A DNA stretch of 41,763 nt from Oscillospiraceae bacterium (GCA_017436785.1 JAFSCK010000026.1:1-41763); one strand, 5' to 3'; shown: positions 1 to 7,709, counted from the stretch's first letter. Notes: a model not told the origin generated them from the letters alone. Made by a program: numbers and translations.

Positions 1-62
1 CTGGCTAGAGCATCCGCTTGACGTGCGGAAGGTCATAGGTTCGAGTCCTATATCGTCCACCA
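1..62 (+). tRNA. tRNA-Val(GAC), 5' end outside window
   Basis: The window opens inside the D-arm. A 5-bp anticodon stem TCCGC/GCGGA encloses loop TTGACGT, which gives anticodon GAC (Val). The T-arm is ATAGG/CCTAT with loop TTCGAGT. The acceptor 3' strand ATCGTCC, discriminator A59 and an encoded CCA at 60-62 follow. Roughly the first 15 nt lie upstream of the window, so acceptor pairing cannot be checked. Confidence 0.9.
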
Positions 63-70
63 AAACAAAA

Positions 71-100
71 ACCACACCGTAAGGTGTGGTTTTTTGTTTT
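71..100 (+). terminator. Rho-independent terminator after tRNA-Val
   Basis: Perfect 8-bp stem ACCACACC (71-78)/GGTGTGGT (83-90) with loop GTAA, followed by TTTTTGTTTT. It starts 8 nt after the tRNA CCA, so it ends the tRNA transcript. Confidence 0.9.
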
Positions 101-233
101 GGTTGCATAGGACTCGAACCCATCTAAATGCAGATGTCCGGTGGACATCTGCTCATCCCCGGCTCGACGGGGAGGACACCTTACGCCTTGTTCCAACGGA
201 ACAAGGCGGCAATCGAGTCCTATATCGTCCACC
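101..233. repeat. Hairpin-rich element bounded by tRNA-derived sequence
   Basis: Bases 107-117 are an inverted copy of the T-arm (TAGGACTCGA...). Bases 213-233 repeat exactly the 21 nt at 41-61, the 3' end of tRNA-Val. Between them are three palindromes: GCAGATGTCC/GGACATCTGC (131-153), CCCCG/CGGGG (about 159-173) and GCCTTGTTCC/GGAACAAGGC (186-208). No convincing reading frame is present. It may be a degenerate att-type scar or a mobile hairpin element with tRNA-like ends; the sequence does not decide. Confidence 0.6.
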
Positions 234-347
234 TACCCCTCTGCAACATAGGCTCCCATTCCTATATTCGCAGGGGAGGGGCAAGCCCCTCCCCTACTGT
301 TATGCTTTTCCAATACACTTGCCCCAACATTTTTGCCTATCCAAATC
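234..347. other. Intergenic stretch with one strong palindrome
   Basis: The only clear structure is AGGGGAGGGG (272-281)/CCCCTCCCCT (286-295) with loop CAAG. It resembles other TAGGG...CCCTA palindromes in this window (for example 36892-36917). No gene is seen here. Confidence 0.5.
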
Positions 348-376
348 TTGCATTTCCCCCACATCTATGCTACTAT
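348..376 (+). promoter_or_regulatory. Putative sigma-A promoter of the HAD phosphatase gene
   Basis: TTGCAT (348-353), a 17-nt spacer, then TACTAT (371-376), about 36 nt before the ATG at 412. Confidence 0.5.
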
Positions 377-411
377 TTTCCCAGAAAGAGAAACAAAGGG
401 AGGAACAAACA

Positions 412-1191
412 ATGCAGGAAATTCTCAACAAATCCGGTTTTATCTGTGACATGGACGGTGTCATCTACCGGGGCAGCCGGGTGCTTCCCGGCGTTCCGGA
501 GTTCATCCAGTGGATGATGGAAAACGACAAGAAGTTTATCTTCCTGACCAACAGCCCCGAGCGGACGCCTCAGGAGCTGAGCATGAAGCTCAAACGGATG
601 GGACTGGATGTCAGCGCTGACCATTTCTATACCAGCGCCATGGCCACCGCAGAATTTCTTGCCTCCCAGTGCCCGGACTGTACCGCCTATGTCATCGGCG
701 AGCCCTCTCTGACCAAAGCCATGTACGATCAGGGCATCTATATGAACGATGTGAACCCGGAATATGTGGTGCTGGGCGAGACCCGGACCTACTGCTTTGA
801 GAAGGTAGAGAAGGCCATCGAGCTGGTAAATAAGGGCGCTAAGCTCATCGGCTGCAACCCGGACACCATCGGCATCATGGAAAAGGGCGTCATCCCTGCC
901 ACCGGTTCCCTCATCGCCCCTATTGAGATCGCCACCGGAAAGAAGGCCTACTTCGTGGGCAAGCCCAATCCCCTCATCGTCCGCAAGGCCCTGAACCGCA
1001 TCGGCTGCCATTCCAGCGAGATCGCCTTCATCGGCGACCGGATGGACACGGATATCATCGCCGGTATCGAGTCCAGCTTGGATACCGTGCTGGTCCTCAG
1101 CGGCGTGACCCATCAGGAGGACGTGGACAACTTCCCCTACCGCCCCAAATATATTCTCAGCGGCATCTGCGATCTGGTAAAGGATCTGTAA
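412..1191 (+). CDS. HAD-IIA family phosphatase (NagD-like)
   Basis: 259-residue cytosolic HAD-superfamily hydrolase. Motif I is DMDGV with nucleophile Asp13 and acid/base Asp15. Motif II is in FLTNS (Thr46-Ser48). Motif III Lys184 lies in VGKPNP and motif IV is GDRMDTD (208-214). A cap domain between motifs II and III and the length of about 260 aa are typical of the IIA/NagD subfamily, which dephosphorylates nucleotides and small sugar phosphates; the substrate cannot be read from sequence. The start at 412 is chosen because AAAGGGAGG (395-403) sits 8 nt upstream. An in-frame ATG at 367 lacks a ribosome site and lies next to the -10. It stands alone with its own promoter and terminator. Confidence 0.92.
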   Translation: MQEILNKSGFICDMDGVIYRGSRVLPGVPEFIQWMMENDKKFIFLTNSPERTPQELSMKLKRMGLDVSADHFYTSAMATAEFLASQCPDCTAYVIGEPSLTKAMYDQGIYMNDVNPEYVVLGETRTYCFEKVEKAIELVNKGAKLIGCNPDTIGIMEKGVIPATGSLIAPIEIATGKKAYFVGKPNPLIVRKALNRIGCHSSEIAFIGDRMDTDIIAGIESSLDTVLVLSGVTHQEDVDNFPYRPKYILSGICDLVKDL

Positions 1192-1198
1192 AGAAGCA

Positions 1199-1229
1199 GC
1201 GGCACCCACACGGGTGCCGCGCTCTTTTT
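1199..1229 (+). terminator. Rho-independent terminator after the HAD gene
   Basis: 9-bp perfect stem GCGGCACCC (1199-1207)/GGGTGCCGC (1212-1220), loop ACAC, then GCTCTTTTTA. It starts 8 nt after the stop codon. Confidence 0.9.
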
Positions 1230-1265
1230 ATGCTCTTTTCCACCGGTGGGTACGTTTTTTCCCCG

Positions 1266-2066
1266 TCAAAGAGACTGTATCTGCTTCATCAGATACCGCT
1301 TCCGGTATTTCAGCTGCACATAATTCAGCACCCGGTTATAATAAATGGGGTTGGCCACGCCGCCGAAGATCCCCACCACAGGCATGCCCTGAATGAATTT
1401 CAGCAGCAGCATATCCATGGCAAATACCGAGGCTGTCTCCCGGATCTGCTCCTCCAGCACAGGCTTGGCCACAGCCTGAGGCTCCTCTGTCAGCATGGAA
1501 TCCACCATTTCATCCCATTCGATCCGTTCCTGCCCGGTAATGAGTGAGGCGGACATCATGTTGAGGATCACATACTGCTCTTCCGGCTTTTCATAATCAA
1601 AGCCATAATGCAGCGCAGTTTCATAGATGCCCTTGAACAGGGTGCTGATAAACAGCAGAATATCCGGCACCCCAACGCCCAAGGCGCCCAAAGCCAGACC
1701 TTCCGCAGTTGTGACCACCAGATTCAGGCTGTCGCTGCGTTTTGCACTCTTGTGGAGGGCCTTCAGTTCCTTGCGCCCACCCTTCAGCTGCACCGCATAA
1801 TCCCGGATGCTGTGGTCATTTTTTAGATTTTCCTTATTGTAGCTCTTCTCGATCAGCCCTCTGCCCTGCTGAAAAACCACGGAAAACGCCTTGCAGAAGG
1901 TGCTTTCCAGTCCCGTATAGACCTTTTGGGGAATCTTATCGCCCAAATGGGTCTTCCACGCCGGATTTTTGGCGTTGACAAAGGCCTTTTGCAGTTTCTT
2001 TTCCTGTTTTTCCACAGCTTGGAGCTCTTTTTTTAATGCTTTTGCCCGTTTCTCCTCTGCTTTCAT
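1266..2066 (-). CDS. EcsC family protein
   Basis: 266 aa. A lysine/glutamate-rich, coiled-coil-like N-terminus (about 1-50) precedes an alpha-helical body with glycine-rich hydrophobic segments, notably GLALGALGVGVPDILLFISTL near 125-145 and GMPVVGIFGGVANPIYYNRVLNYVQ near the C-terminus. The latter is the EcsC-family signature as I recall it (PF12787). EcsC proteins are poorly characterised membrane-associated proteins of Firmicutes; no reaction is known. The start is fixed by ATGA overlap with the upstream kinase-like gene (ATG 2066-2064, TGA 2065-2063), so the two are translationally coupled. Confidence 0.85.
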   Translation of the reverse strand: MKAEEKRAKALKKELQAVEKQEKKLQKAFVNAKNPAWKTHLGDKIPQKVYTGLESTFCKAFSVVFQQGRGLIEKSYNKENLKNDHSIRDYAVQLKGGRKELKALHKSAKRSDSLNLVVTTAEGLALGALGVGVPDILLFISTLFKGIYETALHYGFDYEKPEEQYVILNMMSASLITGQERIEWDEMVDSMLTEEPQAVAKPVLEEQIRETASVFAMDMLLLKFIQGMPVVGIFGGVANPIYYNRVLNYVQLKYRKRYLMKQIQSL

Positions 2067-2596
2067 TCCGTCACCCCGAAATGCTCCCGAAATTCCGGGG
2101 ATAGCCACCAGTAACGGCTTCCCCAGTTTTCAAAATTCCACTGCTCCATATAGTCGTTGCATTCGTAGTCCACATAGTAGAGCTTTCCTTCGCAGACCAC
2201 GAAATTTGTAGGGAAGTAATCGATATTGGTCTTCGCCGGATACAGCAGCCGGCACATATCCTCCATCTGCCAGAAGAAGCCATCCTCCATACGGTTTTGG
2301 CGCACCAGCACATCGATGGTATCGCCGGGAATAAACTCCTTCAGAATCCGCTCCTGCTGCCGATCCACCGCCAGCAGTCTGGGCATGGGGATACCAAGGG
2401 CCGACAGTTTCTCATAATCCCGCAGCTCTGAGGCCAGCTTGTCCCCAAACTGATAGTAGGCGCAGGGCTCATGATGGATCTGCTTTACAACGTATTCTCC
2501 TTCCCCATCCGTCACCAGATAGGAATAGCCGCCTTTCCCCTTCCCCAACAGCTTTTTCACCGCGAATTCTCTGCCATTGACTGTAATAGATTCCAT
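2063..2596 (-). CDS. Small protein-kinase-like phosphotransferase
   Basis: 177 aa, much shorter than a standard Ser/Thr kinase (about 260). The core elements are present in order: glycine loop LGKGKGGYSY (17-26), ATP-binding Lys38 in VVKQI, a catalytic loop with Asp126 and Asn131 (DYFPTNF), and metal-binding Asp143 in VDYE in place of DFG. The compact layout resembles Bud32/RIO-like and small-molecule kinases; I cannot name the substrate. It is coupled by a 4-nt overlap to the EcsC-family gene, so the two probably work together. No ribosome site as strong as the neighbours' is visible before this ATG. Confidence 0.78.
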   Translation of the reverse strand: MESITVNGREFAVKKLLGKGKGGYSYLVTDGEGEYVVKQIHHEPCAYYQFGDKLASELRDYEKLSALGIPMPRLLAVDRQQERILKEFIPGDTIDVLVRQNRMEDGFFWQMEDMCRLLYPAKTNIDYFPTNFVVCEGKLYYVDYECNDYMEQWNFENWGSRYWWLSPEFREHFGVTE

Positions 2597-2612
2597 ACGC
2601 TTCCCCTTTGAT

Positions 2613-2661
2613 CCCGTAGGGGCCGATGCCTACATCGGCCCTTTTCCTCGCCCCCTACGGG
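2613..2661. repeat. Palindromic repeat, family C (GTAGGGGCCGATG)
   Basis: CCGTAGGGGCCGATG...CATCGGCCC...CCCCCTACGG forms nested inverted arms. A longer relative is at 31336-31420, and a fragment of similar design ends at 24930 (...CGCCCCTACAG). Confidence 0.7.
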
Positions 2662-2675
2662 CACCGAAAATTATG

Positions 2676-2705
2676 CAAAACAGGCTCCCAGAAAGCGGGA
2701 GCCTG
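2676..2705 (-). terminator. Terminator after the transketolase genes
   Basis: 9-bp stem CAGGCTCCC (2681-2689)/GGGAGCCTG (2697-2705). Read on the minus strand it is followed by TTTTGCATAA. It starts 8 nt past the stop at 2714. Confidence 0.85.
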
Positions 2706-2713
2706 TTAATTGT

Positions 2714-3655
2714 TTATTTACCCAAGAACTCCTTGGTGACCTTCACGATATTGTCCGCGCACAGGCCAAACTCCCGCAGGACCTCGTAAGCGGGACCGGA
2801 GAAGCCGAACTCGTCGTTGACACCGATGCGCTTGACAGGGGTGGGATAGGTTTCGGACAGGAAGCTGCACACAGCCTCGCCCAGACCGCCGATGACGGAA
2901 TGCTCCTCACAGGTGATGATCTTACCGCACTCCTTGGCAGCCTTCAAGACCATTTCTTCGTCCAGAGGCTTGATGGTGGACATGTTGATGATCCGGGCAT
3001 TGATACCCATCTCAGCCAGCTTTTCGCCAGCCTGAACAGCTTCATACACCATCAGACCGTTGGCGATGATGGCGATATCGGTGCCGTCACGCATGACTTC
3101 GCCCTTGCCGATCTGGAAGGTGAAGCCTTCCTCATGGAACACGGGCACTGCCAGACGGCCCATACGCAGGTAGACGGGGCCCTTGTATTCATACGCAGCC
3201 TTGGTGGCAGCCTCTGCCTCCACGCCGTCAGCGGGGCAAATAACCACCATGCCGGGAATAGAGCGCATCAGGGCGAAGTCCTCGCAGCACTGATGGCTTG
3301 CGCCGTCCTCACCGACAGACAAACCGCCGTGGGATGCACCGATCTTCACATTCAGCCGGGTGTAACCGATGGAGTTGCGGATCTGCTCGTAAGCGCGGCC
3401 GGAAGCAAACATGGCGAAGGAGGAAGCGAAGGGGGTCATGCCGGAAGCGGCCAGACCTGCTGCCACACACATCATGTCAGCCTCTGCGATACCGCAGTTG
3501 AAGTGACGGTCGGGATATGCCTTGCCGAACATGCCGGTCTTGGTGGAGCCGGCCAGGTCAGCGTCCAGAACCACGATATCCTCGTGCTCCTTGCCCAATT
3601 CTACGAGAGCCTTGCCGTAGCCTTCACGGGTGGCCATCTTTTTGATCTCTGCCAT
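2714..3655 (-). CDS. Transketolase, C-terminal subunit
   Basis: 313 aa carrying the pyrimidine-binding (about 7-170) and C-terminal transketolase domains. The Glu that activates thiamine diphosphate is Glu58 in GIAEADMM. DGASHQCCEDFALMRSIPG is the usual family stretch following it. With the upstream subunit it makes an enzyme that moves two-carbon ketol units between sugar phosphates in the non-oxidative pentose phosphate pathway. Split transketolases are common in anaerobic Firmicutes and archaea. The start at 3655 lies one base after the upstream stop (TAAGATGG), with GGAGG inside the upstream 3' end. Confidence 0.95.
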   Translation of the reverse strand: MAEIKKMATREGYGKALVELGKEHEDIVVLDADLAGSTKTGMFGKAYPDRHFNCGIAEADMMCVAAGLAASGMTPFASSFAMFASGRAYEQIRNSIGYTRLNVKIGASHGGLSVGEDGASHQCCEDFALMRSIPGMVVICPADGVEAEAATKAAYEYKGPVYLRMGRLAVPVFHEEGFTFQIGKGEVMRDGTDIAIIANGLMVYEAVQAGEKLAEMGINARIINMSTIKPLDEEMVLKAAKECGKIITCEEHSVIGGLGEAVCSFLSETYPTPVKRIGVNDEFGFSGPAYEVLREFGLCADNIVKVTKEFLGK

Positions 3656-3656
3656 C

Positions 3657-4502
3657 TTACATGCCCTCCAGTTCTGCAAGTTTCTTGTTCAGCTCTGCCA
3701 TGGCCTGCTCGTACTGGGCATCGTTGGGAGCCACGCCGTGCCAGCCAGCCTCGTTCTCCATGAAGGAAACATCCTTACCCTTGACGGTGGTCATGATGAT
3801 GGCGCTGGGCTTTCCCTTAACGGTCTTGGCATGCTCCATGGCAGCCTCGATCTGGTCGAAGTCGTGACCGTCGATGCACTGCACGTCAAAGCCGAAGGCC
3901 TCCAGCTTGGCATCAATGGGGTAGGGACTCATGACCTTGGCAACATCGCCGTCGATCTGCAGTCCATTGTTGTCGATGATGATGCACAGGTTATCCAGCT
4001 TGTAGTGGCTTGCAAACATGCAGGCCTCCCAAACCTGACCCTCCTGAATTTCGCCGTCGCCCAGCAGGGTGTAGACCCGGTTATTCTTCTTCTGGACTTT
4101 AGCAGCCAGCGCCATGCCGCAGGCGGTAGAGATGCCCTGACCCAGAGAACCGGTGGACATGTCAACGCCGGGAACAGTGTTCATATTGGGATGGCCCTGC
4201 AGGTAGCTGCCAACCTTACGCAGCTGCAGCAGATCTTCCACAGGGAAGAAGCCGCGGTGTGCCAGTGCGGCGTACAGGCCGGGGGCGCAGTGGCCCTTAG
4301 ACAAAACAAAACGGTCGCGGTCCTCCCACTTGGGGTTGGCAGGATCAACATTCAGTTCCTTATGATACAGATAGGTAAACAGTTCTGCTGCAGACATGCT
4401 GCCGCCGGGATGGCCGCACTTGGCTGCATGGGTACTCTCAATGATGCCCATACGAACCTTGCAGGCCGTGATCTGCAGCTGCTTCTTTTCCTGGGATGTC
4501 AT
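3657..4502 (-). CDS. Transketolase, N-terminal (TPP-binding) subunit
   Basis: 281 aa. The thiamine diphosphate/Mg site is GDGEIQEG (148-155) followed about 25 residues later by DNN (177-179). GHPGGS (30-35) and KGH (69-71) are the conserved substrate/cofactor loops. It pairs with the C-terminal subunit encoded immediately downstream. The start is placed at 4502 because AAGGAGG lies 6 nt upstream. An earlier in-frame ATG 13 codons upstream has no ribosome site and sits close to the promoter. The promoter is a perfect consensus, suggesting high constitutive expression. Confidence 0.95.
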   Translation of the reverse strand: MTSQEKKQLQITACKVRMGIIESTHAAKCGHPGGSMSAAELFTYLYHKELNVDPANPKWEDRDRFVLSKGHCAPGLYAALAHRGFFPVEDLLQLRKVGSYLQGHPNMNTVPGVDMSTGSLGQGISTACGMALAAKVQKKNNRVYTLLGDGEIQEGQVWEACMFASHYKLDNLCIIIDNNGLQIDGDVAKVMSPYPIDAKLEAFGFDVQCIDGHDFDQIEAAMEHAKTVKGKPSAIIMTTVKGKDVSFMENEAGWHGVAPNDAQYEQAMAELNKKLAELEGM

Positions 4503-4561
4503 AGGATCCTCCTTGATTTTATAAAAATGCTTATTCGCCATAGTTACGCTAGTATACCCAT

Positions 4562-4591
4562 ATTATACAGGTATCCGACGGCATTTGTCAA
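4562..4591 (-). promoter_or_regulatory. Sigma-A promoter of the transketolase operon
   Basis: TTGACA (4591-4586), 18-nt spacer, TATAAT (4567-4562). Both boxes match consensus exactly. It lies about 60 nt upstream of the ATG at 4502. Confidence 0.9.
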
Positions 4592-4603
4592 TTGTTCAAG
4601 CAA

Positions 4604-4636
4604 CAAAAACGGCACAACTTTCGTTGTGCCGTTTTG
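4604..4636 (-). terminator. Terminator of the envelope operon
   Basis: 13-bp perfect stem AAAACGGCACAAC (4606-4618)/GTTGTGCCGTTTT (4623-4635), loop TTTC. On the minus strand it ends ...GTTTTTGTTG. It begins 2 nt after the stop of the Lgt-like gene. The A/T flanks could let it work in both directions. Confidence 0.9.
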
Positions 4637-4637
4637 G

Positions 4638-5636
4638 TCATGATACAGAAATCTGCCGTCTTCTCTCTGCTGTTACCGCCAGATATCGGATCAGCAGCGT
4701 CAAAAGGACGATTCCTGCCAAGCATCCGCTCATCACACTGTAGGCAAACACCGCCTCATTGCCCCGGCGCTGGACGTAATATTCCATAAAGCCGGCGCAG
4801 CCCACACAGGCAGCAATGGGCAGCCACAGCAAAAGCTGCCAGAACTTGAAACCCCGTAATTTCACCATCCGGTGGGAGAACACCGCAATGGCCAGTCCCA
4901 GTCCCAGCGCACCCAGCACCTGCACCACGCTGACAAAGCCGTTGCTGCGGAAAAACAGGCTGTCATAGCGGGTACTGTCCAGCACCACCTGAGAAGCTCC
5001 GTAAATCAGCAGGAAAATCAGACAGGTATCGCCGTCCTTCAGTTTCTGGGCTTTGTTTGCCCGAATATAGAAGACCGCTAAGCCTGTAAACAGCACCAGC
5101 GCCACCATGGACTGGATCACAAAGGTGGCCAGACGGTATTCTGTTGCTCCGGACACCGCATTGGTGACAGGATAGGCAAAGGGCAGGCTGGTGACATTCT
5201 CCAGCACATTGCCCCGGTCGGAAGCATTGAAGAAGGAGGTCAGACGGCCCACCGCAATGCCCGCACAACCGGCAATACTCATGCAGTCCAGCATTTCCCC
5301 CAAGCTGCGGTCCAGCCGCAGAAAACGCAGCAGCGCCGCTGTCAGAAAGCACCCAAGAAATACGCCCATCAGGGCATAGCCGCCGGAGGTATAATCCGTC
5401 ATGGCAGCCAAAAAGCCGTCATAGCTGTCAGCACGGCAGTACCAGTGGAAAAACCGGGCAAAAATCAAGCCCAGAACCAGACACAGCGGCACTGCTGCGA
5501 AGCCCGCCACCGCATTTCCACCCTTTCCAATATAAAAGGAGAGGAAGAAGCAGATCGCCGTCACCGCCGCCAGCGTCAGGACGATGGAGTTCCAGTAAAC
5601 AAAGGTATCTCCCCAAATGAAGGCCAGCTTATCCAT
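4638..5636 (-). CDS. Divergent prolipoprotein diacylglyceryl transferase (Lgt)-like membrane protein
   Basis: 332 aa, polytopic (about seven hydrophobic segments). TSGGYALMGVFLG matches the position of the Lgt active-site loop (usually SGG...HGG..G) but lacks its histidine. GRLTSFFNASDRGN resembles the Lgt signature GRxGNFxNxExxG, with changes at the G-N and E positions. Lgt transfers diacylglycerol from phosphatidylglycerol to lipobox cysteines. The changed signature makes this probably a paralogue with an altered role, not the housekeeping enzyme. ATG at 5636 has GGAGGT 7 nt upstream and overlaps the stop of the glycosidase gene by 8 nt. It is the last gene of a three-gene operon. Confidence 0.75.
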   Translation of the reverse strand: MDKLAFIWGDTFVYWNSIVLTLAAVTAICFFLSFYIGKGGNAVAGFAAVPLCLVLGLIFARFFHWYCRADSYDGFLAAMTDYTSGGYALMGVFLGCFLTAALLRFLRLDRSLGEMLDCMSIAGCAGIAVGRLTSFFNASDRGNVLENVTSLPFAYPVTNAVSGATEYRLATFVIQSMVALVLFTGLAVFYIRANKAQKLKDGDTCLIFLLIYGASQVVLDSTRYDSLFFRSNGFVSVVQVLGALGLGLAIAVFSHRMVKLRGFKFWQLLLWLPIAACVGCAGFMEYYVQRRGNEAVFAYSVMSGCLAGIVLLTLLIRYLAVTAERRRQISVS

Positions 5637-6933
5637 TGTCCCCACCTCCGTCCGGAATTGCTGTCGCGAAATAAATGATATCGCTGATCTTGCGCTGCTG
5701 ACCGTAAACAGGGCGGTTCATCAGCTTGTCGTTCATAACGATGGTGGCCGTCTGGCCGCCGTCTAGGCAGTAGGCCATCCGGCAGCCAGTAGCTGCGATA
5801 TTTTTGGCAAACATGGCCACCGTGGGGATCTCCTGATAAGGGCCGGTGGTATTGGCCGCCACCACAATATAGTGCAGCTCATCCAGCTGACACAGGGCGG
5901 CTCGGGCATAGCCCTCGTCGATCTCGCCCACACCATACCAAGTGTGTCCCACCAGCTCGTAATTGTCCACCAGAATAGGACCGAAGGCCAGACTGAACTG
6001 AATGTCATGCTCGTCCACGAAGGCCTGCACCTCCTCCACCGTCAGCACATCGCCGCCGTAGGTAAAGTGCATGTTGCCTTCACGGTCAATGTAGCAGGTC
6101 TCCGCATAGGTGCCTTCTACCCGCTTGGCTTCTCCCTCGTAAACCACCGCACCGAAGTCACGGAAACGGTAGAAATCGCCGGCAGAGGCCACCACGGCAT
6201 TGACAGCTTCTGCCATTTCCGTAGTCAGAAACTGCATGTCAGAGCCGTATTCACCGCCCGCCAAATGGCGGCGGAACTGGGACGGATGGGACACCTTGAT
6301 CTCCGAGAAGGTGTACACCGAGCCATCATGGACCTCCTGCCAGCACAGGGCCAGAATGCTGTCGTCCAGATAATAGGTGGTGGCAGTATTGTTCTCATAG
6401 CGCGCTCCGATGGGCTGGAAATAGGTCTCCTGCCCGTCCAGCAGCCATTTTGCACGTTGCAGCACCTGCTGCAAGGTTTCCGGGTCGCTGGAGGAGCCAA
6501 ACAGAGCTTGGTCCGGTTCCGGGGCCACCTGTGTGCCCTCCTCGATCCAGTAGACCTTCCGCACAGGAGGCAGGGTCTCCTCCGTAGCCTCCGGCGTTTC
6601 CGCCTCCTCACCCTCCGGACGCTTCTCATTCAGAAGGAGCCGCCGGGCGCTGTCCAGTTCCTCCTCTACCAGAGCCCCTAACCGCTCCGGGATATCAATG
6701 CTGCCTGTCTTGCTGTAGGCAGCTGTCTTGGGTTTTCCCACATAGTGGACCATATGCTTCAGCACCATGCCGCTGAAATAAAGGGATGCCGGGATGATCA
6801 CCAGCCCCAGCAGGATAAACAGCGTCAGCTTTCCCCTGCTCTGCTTGCGGACCGGAGGTTGGATATTTTCCTGCCGGGTCACTGCCTGCTTGGCTCTGAC
6901 GGAGCTGCGGGAATATTTCGGTTTATATGCCAT
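5629..6933 (-). CDS. Membrane-anchored phosphodiester glycosidase (NAGPA-domain) protein
   Basis: 434 aa. A basic cytosolic N-terminus (1-35) and one transmembrane segment (about 36-57) are followed by a low-complexity Glu/Pro linker (about 95-125). The C-terminal domain (about 240-430) has GDFYRFRDFGAVVYEG, then FGPILVDN, and ends with LDGGQTATIVMNDKLMNRP. That is the pattern of the phosphodiester glycosidase/NAGPA family (PF09992), related to exopolysaccharide proteins of the EpsL type. It should act outside the membrane, perhaps on a sugar-phosphodiester of a wall or capsule polymer; the substrate is unknown. GAGGAGG precedes ATG 6933, 12 nt after the previous stop. Confidence 0.85.
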   Translation of the reverse strand: MAYKPKYSRSSVRAKQAVTRQENIQPPVRKQSRGKLTLFILLGLVIIPASLYFSGMVLKHMVHYVGKPKTAAYSKTGSIDIPERLGALVEEELDSARRLLLNEKRPEGEEAETPEATEETLPPVRKVYWIEEGTQVAPEPDQALFGSSSDPETLQQVLQRAKWLLDGQETYFQPIGARYENNTATTYYLDDSILALCWQEVHDGSVYTFSEIKVSHPSQFRRHLAGGEYGSDMQFLTTEMAEAVNAVVASAGDFYRFRDFGAVVYEGEAKRVEGTYAETCYIDREGNMHFTYGGDVLTVEEVQAFVDEHDIQFSLAFGPILVDNYELVGHTWYGVGEIDEGYARAALCQLDELHYIVVAANTTGPYQEIPTVAMFAKNIAATGCRMAYCLDGGQTATIVMNDKLMNRPVYGQQRKISDIIYFATAIPDGGGDNG

Positions 6934-6945
6934 ATCCCGTCCTCC

Positions 6946-7578
6946 TCACTTCAATCCGCCGGAGATCGCCTGCAAAAAAGCTTCGTCCGCCGCCGCATAC
7001 CACTGACCATCTTCGCAGACCAGCGTCAGCGTCACATTCCGCGTTACCGTTTCCCCAGCTTCCAGCGCTTCCGCCACCGCCTGCTGCAGCACTTCCTCCA
7101 CAAGCTCCGGACGGAAATTGTTGCTTTCGTCGTACAGTTCCTCCATGTCCTCCGCCTGCGCCACACGCTGGGTCATCAACCCATGGGCCCGGTTGCTGAT
7201 GGATTCCGTCACCGAGGCAATATCCAGCGCCGTCACCACAGCCTTGCAGCCGATGCCGGAATTGGTGGCGTAGCAGCTTCCCTCATAGGTCAAAGAAAGG
7301 CTGTCCGCAAAAGCCTCCCAAATCTGCTGCTTCGCAGCATCTGTCAGCTCCTGTTCGGAGCCAAGCTCCGGCTGTCCGTACAGCAGGTGGGAAACGGCCT
7401 CAAAATCCGCCTTTTCCACTGCCTGCTGCAATTCCTGCGCACAGGCCACCGCCCCCTCGGGCAGTTCCTTCAATTTCGGCTCCGCATCCAGCGATATCAG
7501 ACAAAGCACGATGGACAATACCATCACAACCATGCCGAGAACGCCGAAAATTCCAGAGAAAACGCGTGCAATTTTCAT
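6946..7578 (-). CDS. Small exported or membrane-anchored protein of unknown function
   Basis: 210 aa. A hydrophobic N-terminal segment (about 6-29) has no lipobox Cys before the mature part. The rest is acidic, alanine/glutamate-rich and probably helical, with two cysteines (in SCYATNSGIGCKA). It ends in VTLTLVCEDGQWYAAADEAFLQAISGG, a C-terminus like those of DUF4878/DUF5105-type lipoprotein-like proteins; I do not claim membership. Upstream in-frame ATGs fall in or too near the promoter -10 (7612-7607), so 7578 with AGGTGAGG just upstream is the likely start. First gene of the operon with the glycosidase and Lgt-like genes. Confidence 0.75.
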   Translation of the reverse strand: MKIARVFSGIFGVLGMVVMVLSIVLCLISLDAEPKLKELPEGAVACAQELQQAVEKADFEAVSHLLYGQPELGSEQELTDAAKQQIWEAFADSLSLTYEGSCYATNSGIGCKAVVTALDIASVTESISNRAHGLMTQRVAQAEDMEELYDESNNFRPELVEEVLQQAVAEALEAGETVTRNVTLTLVCEDGQWYAAADEAFLQAISGGLK

Positions 7579-7606
7579 AGCCTCACCTGCTTTCATACTT
7601 GCTTTC

Positions 7607-7634
7607 ATTATAGCTTTTTTTCGGAGGTTGTCAA
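7607..7634 (-). promoter_or_regulatory. Sigma-A promoter of the envelope operon
   Basis: TTGACA (7634-7629), 16-nt spacer, TATAAT (7612-7607). Both boxes are perfect. It lies about 30 nt before the ATG at 7578 and excludes the upstream in-frame ATGs as starts. Confidence 0.88.
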
Positions 7635-7676
7635 TCAATTGACATTGTCCGCGGAAAATCTTAAGCTTCTGCCTGT

Positions 7677-7709
7677 CAAAAAAGCAGAGCGGGAGATTCC
7701 CGCTCTGCT
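7677..7709 (-). terminator. Terminator after the GT4 glycosyltransferase gene
   Basis: 12-bp perfect stem AGCAGAGCGGGA (7683-7694)/TCCCGCTCTGCT (7698-7709) with a 3-nt loop, followed on the minus strand by TTTTTTGA. The first base of the hairpin is in the stop codon. Confidence 0.92.

Noticed and set aside
5-232. 75-codon minus-strand frame across the tRNA and hairpin element
   Set aside because: It translates tRNA antisense and palindromes; no ribosome site and a composition typical of spurious tRNA-region frames.
373-1209. Long minus-strand frame opposite the HAD gene
   Set aside because: Shadow of a well-supported plus-strand gene; no ribosome site and no recognisable protein.
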